This document shows, piece by piece, positions 1 to 5,987 of a DNA stretch of 6,759 nt (positions within the stretch are counted from its first letter, which is position 1; each line of letters begins with the position of its first letter). This stretch comes from an uncultured Blautia sp. (GTDB taxonomy: Bacteria; Bacillota; Clostridia; Lachnospirales; Lachnospiraceae): positions 1-6,759 of the forward strand of contig CAKRRG010000107.1 of NCBI GenBank assembly GCA_934394545.1. The letters run 5' to 3'. Below the pieces are notes generated by a model. It was given only the letters and a program-made list of their open reading frames with translations, made no database searches and was not told the DNA's origin. Both the position numbers and the translations under genes were made by a program.

Positions 1-1749
1 TACATGGCAGAAGAGCTTTCTGCTGCATTTGAAAAAGCAGGATACGATTCATCCTATGGCAAAGTAGGCGTTTCCAATCGTCCTGACCTTTGTGAATATC
101 AGTGCAATGGTGCTATGGCAGGTGCCAAGGCATATAAGAAAGCACCGTTTATGATCGCAGACGATGTTGTTGGCAATCTGGCAGACTCCAAGGTATTTTC
201 CATGAAAGAAATGGTTAAGCCTGGATTTATCAATCTGAAAGTCAGCGAGGAATTTCTTGCAGATTATCTGAAAGAGATGGAGAAGGATGAGAAGCTTGGT
301 GCAGATACAGCCAAAGAGCCGAAGACCATTGTGATCGATTACGGCGGACCGAACGTTGCCAAGCCTCTTCATGTAGGTCATCTTCGTTCTGCAATCATTG
401 GCGAAAGTATTAAGAGAATCGGCCGTTTCGTAGGTCATAAGGTAATCGGTGATGTTCATCTTGGTGACTGGGGACTTCAGATGGGACTGATCATTACAGA
501 GCTGAAGCACAGACAGCCGGAACTGGTATATTTTGATGACAGCTATACAGGAGATTATCCGACAGAAGCACCTTTTACCATCAGTGAACTTGAGGAGATT
601 TATCCGTGTGCAAGCGGCAAATCCAAAGAGGATGAGGCATACCGTCAGGAAGCACTGGAGGCAACCCATCTGCTTCAGCAGGGTAAACCTGGGTACATGG
701 CTCTTTGGAACCATATTATGAGTGTTTCTGTTACAGACCTTAAGAGAAACTATGCGAATCTGAATGTATCCTTTGACCTGTGGAAAAAGGAATCTGACGC
801 TCAGCCATACATTCCGGACATGGTAGAGATGATGAAAGAGAAAGGCTTTGCATATGAGGATCAGGGTGCTCTTGTAGTAGATGTGAAGGAAGAGACCGAT
901 ACGAAAGAGATTCCGCCATGTATGCTTCTGAAGTCTGACGGAGCTTCCCTTTATACCACTACAGATCTTGCCACTATTGTAGAACGTATGAAGCTGTTCC
1001 ATCCGGACGAGATTCTGTATGTTGTTGATAAGCGTCAGGAGCTTCACTTCATTCAGGTATTCCGTTGTGCAAGAAAGACAGGCCTTGTAGAAGAGGATAC
1101 CAAGCTTTCTTTCCTTGGATTCGGTACCATGAATGGAAAAGATGGCAAGCCGTTTAAGACAAGAGAGGGCGGTGTTATGCGTCTGGAGAACCTGATTGCT
1201 GACATTGATGAGGAAATGTTCACTAAGATTGTGGAGAACAGAAGTGTTCGCGATAAGGACGCCAGAGATACTGCTAAGATCGTAGGGCTTGCAGCAATCA
1301 AATATGGCGATCTTTCCAATCAGGCTACCAAGGACTATATTTTTGATGTAGACCGCTTTACTTCTTTTGAAGGAAATACAGGTCCGTATATTCTTTATAC
1401 AATCGTTCGTATCAAGTCTATTCTGAACCGTTATATGGAAGCTGGCGGCAGCCTTGAAGCAGGTGAAATCCTTCCGGCCTCTAACGGAAGCGAGAAGAAC
1501 CTGATGCTTCAGCTTAGTGGATTTGGAAGCATGATCGAGAGTGCATTCGAGGAGAAAGCTCCACACAAAATCTGTGCATATATTTATGAGGTTTCCAATG
1601 CATTCAATAGCTTCTATCATGAGACCAAGATTCTCAGTGAGGAGAACCAGGCGCAGAAGGAATCTTACATCCGTCTTTTGCAGCTGACTAAGAGAGTCCT
1701 TGAGACAAGCATTGATCTGCTTGGATTTGAAGCACCGGATAAAATGTAA
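1..1749 (+). CDS. argS: Arginyl-tRNA synthetase, N-terminus cut by window edge
   Basis: Class I aminoacyl-tRNA synthetase that charges tRNA-Arg with arginine in the cytoplasm, using ATP. The open frame runs in from the left edge. The first ATG (position 4) falls inside the conserved N-terminal additional domain, so the true start is probably a short distance upstream and the gene is incomplete by perhaps 10-20 residues. Counting from that ATG, the N-terminal domain (about 1-100) carries SNRPDLCEYQCNGAMA. The class I HIGH signature is HVGH at 123-126, within NVAKPLHVGHLRSA. The KMSKS-equivalent region is MNGKDGKPFKTREGG from residue 376, the relaxed form usual in ArgRS. A helical DALR anticodon-binding domain ends the protein with LGFEAPDKM, the usual family terminus. 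The frame is intact. It contains no TTA, CTA or TCA codons over nearly its whole length, in keeping with a well-expressed housekeeping gene. Family assignment is secure. Confidence 0.97.
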   Translation, partial: YMAEELSAAFEKAGYDSSYGKVGVSNRPDLCEYQCNGAMAGAKAYKKAPFMIADDVVGNLADSKVFSMKEMVKPGFINLKVSEEFLADYLKEMEKDEKLGADTAKEPKTIVIDYGGPNVAKPLHVGHLRSAIIGESIKRIGRFVGHKVIGDVHLGDWGLQMGLIITELKHRQPELVYFDDSYTGDYPTEAPFTISELEEIYPCASGKSKEDEAYRQEALEATHLLQQGKPGYMALWNHIMSVSVTDLKRNYANLNVSFDLWKKESDAQPYIPDMVEMMKEKGFAYEDQGALVVDVKEETDTKEIPPCMLLKSDGASLYTTTDLATIVERMKLFHPDEILYVVDKRQELHFIQVFRCARKTGLVEEDTKLSFLGFGTMNGKDGKPFKTREGGVMRLENLIADIDEEMFTKIVENRSVRDKDARDTAKIVGLAAIKYGDLSNQATKDYIFDVDRFTSFEGNTGPYILYTIVRIKSILNRYMEAGGSLEAGEILPASNGSEKNLMLQLSGFGSMIESAFEEKAPHKICAYIYEVSNAFNSFYHETKILSEENQAQKESYIRLLQLTKRVLETSIDLLGFEAPDKM

Positions 1750-1757
1750 TAAAATAA

Positions 1758-1809
1758 CCAATCTGCAGACTGTTTCTGGCGGTCTGCAGATTACCATTGG
1801 CTGTTTTTT
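1758..1809 (+). terminator. Rho-independent terminator after argS
   Basis: A perfect 11-bp inverted repeat (AATCTGCAGAC at 1760-1770, GTCTGCAGATT at 1782-1792) encloses an 11-nt loop, 10 nt after the argS stop. A T6 run (1804-1809) follows, 11 nt beyond the stem. CCA 1758-1760 can also pair with TGG 1798-1800 across a bulge, which brings the T run closer. Position and symmetry fit a terminator, but the gap before the T run is longer than ideal. Confidence 0.6.
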
Positions 1810-1823
1810 GTTATAGTTATAAT
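1797..1823 (+). promoter_or_regulatory. Weak candidate promoter for the kinase operon
   Basis: A perfect TATAAT lies at 1818-1823. The best partner is TTGGCT at 1797-1802 with a 15-bp spacer, which is short and overlaps the argS terminator. If real, transcription would start near 1830 and leave a leader of about 130 nt before the kinase. I found no better sigma-70-type pair in 1830-1962, so the promoter of this operon is uncertain. Confidence 0.25.
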
Positions 1824-1844
1824 TCTGAATATTTTCTTAAAAGC

Positions 1845-1859
1845 CCTGCTTTAAGCAGG
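1845..1859 (+). other. Small hairpin in kinase leader
   Basis: The inverted repeat CCTGC/GCAGG, with a possible extra T-A pair and a tiny loop, is preceded by AAAAGC and followed by TTTT, so it could act as a weak terminator in either direction. It is a short stem and no more than suggestive. It sits in the gene-free stretch between argS and the kinase gene. Confidence 0.35.
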
Positions 1860-1889
1860 TTTTCATCATCGTAATTTTTATTTCTTATT

Positions 1890-1907
1890 AGCCGAGCTTC
1901 ATCGGCT
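1890..1907 (+). other. Second small hairpin in kinase leader
   Basis: AGCCGA (1890-1895) and TCGGCT (1902-1907) form a 6-bp stem with a 6-nt loop (GCTTCA). No T run follows. It may be a leader RNA structure or chance. The rest of 1810-1962 shows no recognisable RNA gene, riboswitch or tRNA. Confidence 0.3.
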
Positions 1908-1962
1908 GCATTCACTATTTATTGTTACCGCTAAAGGGTTTTGTTTTTGTGCAGAAAAAGAG

Positions 1963-3210
1963 GTGGTTGTTATCAATCTTACAGGAATGATCTTAAAAAT
2001 GCGCTACTGTGTTCTGGAACAAGTCGGTTCAGGAGGTGAGGGGCATCTATACCTTGCAAGAGATATGGAACTGGGAAATTACTGGGCAGTGAAGGAACTG
2101 CCTATCAGGAAAAAAAGGGAGGCCAGGCTCCTGCGTCTTTTGGAGCATCCATCTATCCCGCGTATGGTGGACTACGTGGAAAATGAAGAGAACTGCTATC
2201 TGGTGATGGAATATATTCGTGGAAAGTCTTTGGGACAGCTGTGTGAGGAGGGATACAAATTTTCAGCTGAGGAGCTTCTTTTTTATGGTGATACCATTCT
2301 CCAGGTGCTGGAATATCTTCATAAGCAAAAGCCTCCTGTTTATTATGGGGATCTGAAGCCGGACAATCTTATGCTTTCAGAGTCTGGAAAATTGTATCTG
2401 GTTGATTTTGGCAGTGCAGTGTTTGGGTTCGGAGATTTCAGACAGGTATGTATGGGAACGGAAGGCTTCGCAGCTCCGGAGCAATATGAAGGAATCGTAA
2501 ATAATGCCAGTGATCTGTATGCTCTGGGAAAGACGATGCAGGCTCTGGTGGGAAAGAGATGGCCTTTGGTTTTGTGGAAGGTTCCCGGTCTTGGCCGGTT
2601 TATTTATAAATGTATTCAGCCTCAGGAAAAGAGAAGATTTCAAAGTGCTTCCCAGGCGAGAAAGATGCTTTCCGATATAGGAAAAAGAAAAGGGCAGACA
2701 AGGAAAAATATAGGGATAGCAGTTGGAACTGCGGGAGTTTTGTTGGCGGCAGGCATGCTGATGGCAGGTCAGGAGAGCAGGGTTACTTTCCAAAGTGTAT
2801 TGACAGAGGTAACAGAAGGGTATTATGAACTGGCAAAGGAAGAACAGTGGGAACAAAGGAAAGGCAGTCCTGCGAAACTGGAGCAGGTGGAAGCAGGTTT
2901 ACAAAAAATGCAGAAGGAATATAAAGGAGATGACGAACAGAGAAAATTGCTCTTGCTTCTGGCGGCGAATGCAGAACTTTCACAGGAGTGGGAGCGGGCA
3001 GCAGTCTATTATGAGCAATTGCTTTTATACGCACCGGATTATCCGGAAGGATATGGAAAATATGGGCTGTTTCTCTTAAGGAGAGGACAGAAACGTTCAG
3101 CCAGGAGACTTCTGGCATTATATAAAAGCAGTGGCGCCGGAAAGGACGCTTGTGAAAGTGTGAAGCTTTGGGAGGAGAAAATGAATCATCTGGAGGGTGA
3201 AGAAAAATGA
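1963..3210 (+). CDS. Ser/Thr protein kinase-like membrane protein with outside TPR domain
   Basis: Predicted Hanks-type Ser/Thr kinase anchored in the membrane. The glycine loop is GSGGEG (22-27), the ATP lysine K44 is in AVKE, the likely helix-C Glu is E53, the catalytic loop is YGDLKPDN (128-135, D130), DFG is 148-150, APE is 171-173, and the subdomain IX Asp is D184. HRD is replaced by YGD, so this is a non-RD kinase. After a basic stretch (KRKGQTRKN) comes one membrane span at about 249-268, giving an N-inside topology. The outside part (270-415) has helices resembling one or two TPR units (about 328-390, with an AP turn at 357-358). There are no PASTA repeats, so it is not PrkC. The GTG start at 1963 directly abuts its AGAGG, which is poor spacing. 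ATG 1987 or 1999 are alternatives, but kinase-like sequence (LTGMILKMRY) starts before 1987. The gene overlaps the next by ATGA. Substrate and signal are unknown. Confidence 0.88.
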   Translation: MVVINLTGMILKMRYCVLEQVGSGGEGHLYLARDMELGNYWAVKELPIRKKREARLLRLLEHPSIPRMVDYVENEENCYLVMEYIRGKSLGQLCEEGYKFSAEELLFYGDTILQVLEYLHKQKPPVYYGDLKPDNLMLSESGKLYLVDFGSAVFGFGDFRQVCMGTEGFAAPEQYEGIVNNASDLYALGKTMQALVGKRWPLVLWKVPGLGRFIYKCIQPQEKRRFQSASQARKMLSDIGKRKGQTRKNIGIAVGTAGVLLAAGMLMAGQESRVTFQSVLTEVTEGYYELAKEEQWEQRKGSPAKLEQVEAGLQKMQKEYKGDDEQRKLLLLLAANAELSQEWERAAVYYEQLLLYAPDYPEGYGKYGLFLLRRGQKRSARRLLALYKSSGAGKDACESVKLWEEKMNHLEGEEK

Positions 3211-4208
3211 AAAACGGACGAAGGTGGGTAATGGGAGCTATAGCAGCAGGGGTGTTGTGCGGCAGCTGCAGACAAGGATATGCCGGGGAATTTGGGGGAT
3301 TTGATATTGATATTGGAGCCGGGGAGGAGATCTTTGATAACTGGGAGGAAGAGCCGGAGGAAAACGTAGAAAAGCCAGAAGTGAGGGAGGAAGAGCCGGA
3401 GGAAAACGCAGAAAAGCCAGAAGTGAGAGAGGAAGAGCCAGAGGAAAACGCAGAAAAGCCAGAGGTGAAGGAAGAACCGAAGGGGGAGAAAGAAAAGCTG
3501 GAGGTGAGGAAGGAAGAACCAAAGAGGGAAGAAGGAAAACCAGAGGTGAGGAAGGAAGAACCAAAGAGGGAAGAAGAAAAGCCGGAGGTGAGGAAGGAAG
3601 AACCAAAGAGGGAAGAAGGAAAGCCGGAGGTGAGGAAGGAAGAACCAAAGAGAGAAGAAGGAAAGCCAGAGGTGAGGAAGGAAGAACCAAAGAGAGAAGA
3701 AGGAAAGCCGGAGAAGAGAGAGAGGAAGCAAAAGGGAAAGAAGAAAATAAAGCAGAAGACAAGTAAGAAAGAGAAGGTAAGGGATGCAAATGATAACAGG
3801 AAAAACAGGTTTACCGCCCTTGGTACAGTATGTACCGCTATCGGTATGGCAAAGCTATCACCTGAACTTCAATACTATAACAATAATGATGAATATTTTG
3901 AAAAAACACAAGCAGAGAAAGAATATAGTAACAAAACAATATATTTTCAACATGAATGCGCAATCCCGGAGGGGGAATATCCGAAGATTAAGATTGTAAA
4001 TACGAAAGAGAAACAAGATGTTACGATTCTGTCTGTGCGTTTAAATCAAGAAGAGAGCAGCTGGTATCTGGAAGGAGACACACTTGTTCTGGAGCAGCCG
4101 GTTACGGAGAAGAATAATGTTGTAGAGTTAATTGCATTGGCAGATGGAAAAATGCTTATCTCAATGCCAGTATGGGAATTTTGTTATCTGGACGATATAA
4201 AAAAATAA
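3207..4208 (+). CDS. Predicted secreted protein with E/K/P-rich 14-residue repeats; function unknown
   Basis: I do not recognise the family. Residues 1-26 look like a Sec signal peptide: a KNGRR start, a hydrophobic core, and likely cleavage after GYA (26). The Cys pair C18/C21 does not fit a good lipobox. After an acidic linker come nine tandem units (47-171): three acidic ones of the type EEEPEENAEKPEVR, one 13-residue variant, and five of the type KEEPKREEGKPEVR. A strongly basic stretch follows (about 172-201), then a C-terminal region of about 130 residues, rich in predicted beta strand, with Cys at 209, 251 and 326. There is no LPXTG motif or C-terminal anchor. The start ATG 3207 overlaps the kinase stop (ATGA) and has GGAGG at 3192-3196, so translation is probably coupled. 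The repeat region likely forms an extended stalk. It may be a partner of the kinase's outside domain (inference only). Confidence 0.8.
   Translation: MKNGRRWVMGAIAAGVLCGSCRQGYAGEFGGFDIDIGAGEEIFDNWEEEPEENVEKPEVREEEPEENAEKPEVREEEPEENAEKPEVKEEPKGEKEKLEVRKEEPKREEGKPEVRKEEPKREEEKPEVRKEEPKREEGKPEVRKEEPKREEGKPEVRKEEPKREEGKPEKRERKQKGKKKIKQKTSKKEKVRDANDNRKNRFTALGTVCTAIGMAKLSPELQYYNNNDEYFEKTQAEKEYSNKTIYFQHECAIPEGEYPKIKIVNTKEKQDVTILSVRLNQEESSWYLEGDTLVLEQPVTEKNNVVELIALADGKMLISMPVWEFCYLDDIKK
3345..3719 (+). repeat. In-frame tandem repeat, nine units of 42 bp (one of 39 bp)
   Basis: Units start at 3345, 3387, 3429, 3471 (39 bp), 3510, 3552, 3594, 3636 and 3678. The last five differ from one another at only a few bases, while the first three form a separate, more acidic subtype. 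The sequence is nearly all purine on the + strand (about 37 of 42 bases per late unit). The near-identity of the late units points to recent expansion by slippage or unequal crossing over, and multiples of 42 bp keep the frame. Confidence 0.95.
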
Positions 4209-4217
4209 TGCTATAAT
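4189..4217 (+). promoter_or_regulatory. Extended -10 promoter for the HAD-CPBP operon
   Basis: TGGACG (4189-4194, 4 of 6 matches to the -35 consensus), a 17-bp spacer, then TATAAT (4212-4217) preceded by TG at 4209-4210, an extended -10. The -35 lies inside the end of the upstream coding region. The expected transcription start is near 4224. This is the best promoter match in the window. Confidence 0.7.
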
Positions 4218-4230
4218 TAACCGAATCAAA

Positions 4231-4252
4231 GGGGTCAAAAAACTTTTGCCCC
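4231..4252 (+). other. Hairpin at the 5' end of the HAD transcript
   Basis: GGGG (4231-4234) and CAAAA (4236-4240) pair with TTTTG (4244-4248) and CCCC (4249-4252), with one bulged T and a 3-nt loop. There is no T run after it, so it is unlikely to be a simple terminator for the upstream genes. It starts only a few bases after the predicted transcription start, so it may stabilise the mRNA 5' end or limit read-through from the kinase operon. Confidence 0.5.
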
Positions 4253-4286
4253 CAACATCACGACCATACAGGAGGCAAAAAAACAA

Positions 4287-4934
4287 ATGTATAAAGCCAT
4301 TTTATTTGATCTGGACGGAACTCTTACGGACTCAGGTGAGGGAATTACCAAGTCCGTACAATACGCTCTGGAGAGAATCGGAAGACCAGAGCCGGATCTT
4401 CAGAAGCTGCGTGTTTTCGTAGGACCGCCTCTTCTGGAGCAGTTTCAGGAATATGCAGGAATTGATGAGAAAACAGCCAGAGAAGCTGTAGAAATTTACA
4501 GAGAGAGATATGCACCCATAGGAGTCTATGAGAATGAACTTTATCCTGGAATTGAGGAAATGCTTTCCGGTCTGAAAAAGAGAGGATACAAGCTGGCAAT
4601 TGCTTCTTCTAAGCCAGAGAATTTCGTGAAAATCGTGGCAGAATATTTTCATATCGACTCTTATTTTGATGAAATGGTAGGAAGTGAGCCAGATGGCCAG
4701 AGGACAAATAAGACAGAGGTAATCGAAGAAGCCTTGAAACGACTGGGAATTTCTGAACACAGAGATCAGGTTATCATGGTGGGTGACAAAGAGCACGATG
4801 TATTTGGGGCACGAAGAGCAGGAATTGAGTGTATTGCTGTATCGTATGGATACGGAACCAGAGAGGAACTGGAGAATTCCCATCCGCTAAAAATCGTAGA
4901 TTCTACAGAGGAGATTCTGGATTTTTTCGCCTAA
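4287..4934 (+). CDS. HAD-superfamily phosphatase (5'-nucleotidase / phosphoglycolate phosphatase-like)
   Basis: Cytoplasmic Mg-dependent phosphatase of the HAD_2 type, 215 residues, normal length. Motif I is DLDGTLTDS with nucleophile D8 and acid/base D10. Residues about 15-85 form the helical cap. Motif II is ASSKP (106-110), motif III Lys is K142 and motif IV is VGDKEHD (165-171). The YKAILFDLDGTLTDS start and the VGPPLLEQF segment resemble the subgroup often annotated as 5'-nucleotidase or Gph-like. The true substrate (a nucleotide, phosphoglycolate or another small phosphate ester) cannot be read from the sequence. AGGAGG at 4270-4275 lies 11 nt before the ATG. It is the first gene after the extended -10 promoter, and the CPBP gene follows after 29 bp, so the two are probably co-transcribed. 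Confidence 0.93.
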   Translation: MYKAILFDLDGTLTDSGEGITKSVQYALERIGRPEPDLQKLRVFVGPPLLEQFQEYAGIDEKTAREAVEIYRERYAPIGVYENELYPGIEEMLSGLKKRGYKLAIASSKPENFVKIVAEYFHIDSYFDEMVGSEPDGQRTNKTEVIEEALKRLGISEHRDQVIMVGDKEHDVFGARRAGIECIAVSYGYGTREELENSHPLKIVDSTEEILDFFA

Positions 4935-4963
4935 GCCCCAGGAGAAAACAAAGACGGATTGCC

Positions 4964-5815
4964 ATGGTATGGAAGTGGCTGTATCCGGTTGGAATCCACT
5001 TTGGGATTTCCCAGATCATATCTTATCTGGGCGTCTATCTTCTGGTGCAGCGAACAGGCGCAGATATGAGTGCTTATTACCAACAAGTTCTCATGCTTAC
5101 AGGACTGACCGGAATTTTGGCAGCGCTTCCCTGTATGCTGTTATATCGGGGAGATTTTTTTAGAAGGCAGGAGGGCGGAATATTAAATGCTGCTATAAAT
5201 CCTGTTCCTATAAATGCTGCTTCTATTAAGTTGTCTGCATCAGGCAGTCCTCTTCACTTTTATAAGATTTTGGGATTTCTTATAACCGGAGCGTTTCTTG
5301 GTCAGTATGGAAATCTTCTTGTGGGGCTTTTCCAGCAGTACTTAAATCCGGAAGCCTATCAGGAAACGCAGTCTTTGGTTTCTCAAGGGAAAAGTATCTG
5401 GAGCCTGATCTTCTGGATGGGAATCGTAGCACCCTTTGCAGAGGAGGTTATTTTCCGCTGGATGGTTTACCTGCGTATGCGAGATAACATGCGCGTGTTC
5501 ACAGCTGCCTTCTTGTCCGGGCTGGCCTTTGGAATTTATCATATGAATCTCCTGCAGGGAGTGTATGCTGCTATTATGGGATTGCTTTTTGCGCTGGTCC
5601 TGGAGTGGAGCGGGAACCTGTTTGCCAGCGTGTTCCTTCATATGGGAGCAAATGTCTGGAGCCTGCTGGTCAGTGATGTAATGTTATATATGCTGGAGCA
5701 TACAGGAGCTGCTTCCGTAATCACTTTAAATGTGTTTCTTGTTTTTCTTGGAGTATTTGGAATCTGGAAATCTTATAAGGATTATCAGAAACGGGGCAGA
5801 ACAAGACTGATTTAA
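4964..5815 (+). CDS. CPBP-family (CAAX-like) intramembrane metalloprotease
   Basis: Polytopic membrane protein of 283 residues with several hydrophobic spans. It carries the three Abi/CPBP motifs: AEEVIFR (E160, E161, R165), FGIYH (H193) and FLHMGAN (H226, N230). These residues form the metal-binding active site of Rce1-type proteases. Bacterial members include bacteriocin-immunity and signal-processing proteins, but most have unknown substrates. The frame stays open upstream into the HAD gene as far as 4829, but ATG 4964 gives a sensible hydrophobic N-terminus (MVWKWLYPVG). AGGAGA at 4940-4945 is rather far from it (18 nt), with only a weak ACGGA nearer, so the start is likely but not certain. 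The gene is 29 bp after the HAD stop and shares its transcript, and it is followed by a strong terminator. No bacteriocin gene lies alongside to suggest an immunity role. Confidence 0.9.
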   Translation: MVWKWLYPVGIHFGISQIISYLGVYLLVQRTGADMSAYYQQVLMLTGLTGILAALPCMLLYRGDFFRRQEGGILNAAINPVPINAASIKLSASGSPLHFYKILGFLITGAFLGQYGNLLVGLFQQYLNPEAYQETQSLVSQGKSIWSLIFWMGIVAPFAEEVIFRWMVYLRMRDNMRVFTAAFLSGLAFGIYHMNLLQGVYAAIMGLLFALVLEWSGNLFASVFLHMGANVWSLLVSDVMLYMLEHTGAASVITLNVFLVFLGVFGIWKSYKDYQKRGRTRLI

Positions 5816-5856
5816 CCGAAGCAAGTAAGTCCCCTGCTGACCCGAATCAAGTAAGT
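5816..5856 (+). repeat. Two direct 15-bp repeats after the CPBP gene
   Basis: CCGAAGCAAGTAAGT (5816-5830) and CCGAATCAAGTAAGT (5842-5856) match at 14 of 15 bases, 26 bp apart, between the CPBP stop and its terminator. A shorter relative, CCGAATCAA, occurs at 4221-4229, directly after the preceding operon. The function is unknown. Confidence 0.7.
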
Positions 5857-5858
5857 TG

Positions 5859-5928
5859 AAAAGACTTTTTTACAGAAGTCCGTGTATTGAACGCTTTACA
5901 CGGAAAAACTGTGGAAGGGTCTTTTTTG
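5859..5928 (+). terminator. Long two-part hairpin terminator
   Basis: 5859-5875 can pair continuously with 5909-5925 (17 bp including several G-U pairs; AAAAGAC at the base against GTCTTTT). Inside it is a second stem: TCCGTGTA (5879-5886) with TACACGGA (5897-5904) around a 10-nt loop. The T6 run at 5922-5927 closes the structure. This is the likely end of the HAD-CPBP transcript. The base pairing of an A-run with a T-run means it could also work on the opposite strand. Confidence 0.8.
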
Positions 5929-5955
5929 TTTATAAATATTTAAGAATTATACCTC

Positions 5956-5984
5956 TTGTATTCAGAGGACAGGTATGCTATCTT
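5956..5984 (+). promoter_or_regulatory. Promoter of the GntR-ABC operon
   Basis: TTGTAT (5956-5961), a 17-bp spacer, then TATCTT (5979-5984) with TG at 5976-5977 as an extended -10. The predicted transcription start near 5991 lies inside the palindrome at 5988-6008, a typical arrangement for repression. AGGAGG at 6016-6021 sits 10 nt before the gene's ATG. Confidence 0.6.
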
Positions 5985-5987
5985 AAC

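Noticed and set aside
49..1797. 582-codon minus-strand open frame opposite argS
   Set aside because: Its codons are exact reverse complements of argS codons. The product is rich in Cys, Ile and His with no recognisable domain, there is no convincing ribosome binding site, and codon bias in argS explains the absence of stops.
1963..3210. PrkC/Stk1-type PASTA kinase
   Set aside because: The outside region has TPR-like helices and no PASTA repeats, and no PP2C phosphatase gene is adjacent.
3207..3269. Lipoprotein signal peptide in the repeat protein
   Set aside because: The Cys residues at 18 and 21 lack a proper lipobox (GVLC and CGSC contexts), so a standard signal peptide with cleavage after GYA fits better.
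3345..3719. CRISPR array
   Set aside because: The 42-bp repeats are directly adjacent with no unique spacers, stay in frame within a coding region, and are accompanied by no cas genes.
3186..3789. Two minus-strand Leu/Pro/Phe/Ser-rich open frames opposite the repeat region
   Set aside because: They are shadows of the polypurine repeat; the periodic low-complexity protein simply mirrors the 42-bp units on the other strand.
4332..4883. Minus-strand open frames opposite the HAD gene
   Set aside because: They overlap a gene with all HAD motifs intact and show no domain or start signal of their own.
4829..4963. Longer N-terminus for the CPBP protease, overlapping the HAD gene
   Set aside because: The extra 45 residues are Arg-rich, not membrane-like and lie within the HAD coding region; ATG 4964 begins the hydrophobic domain.
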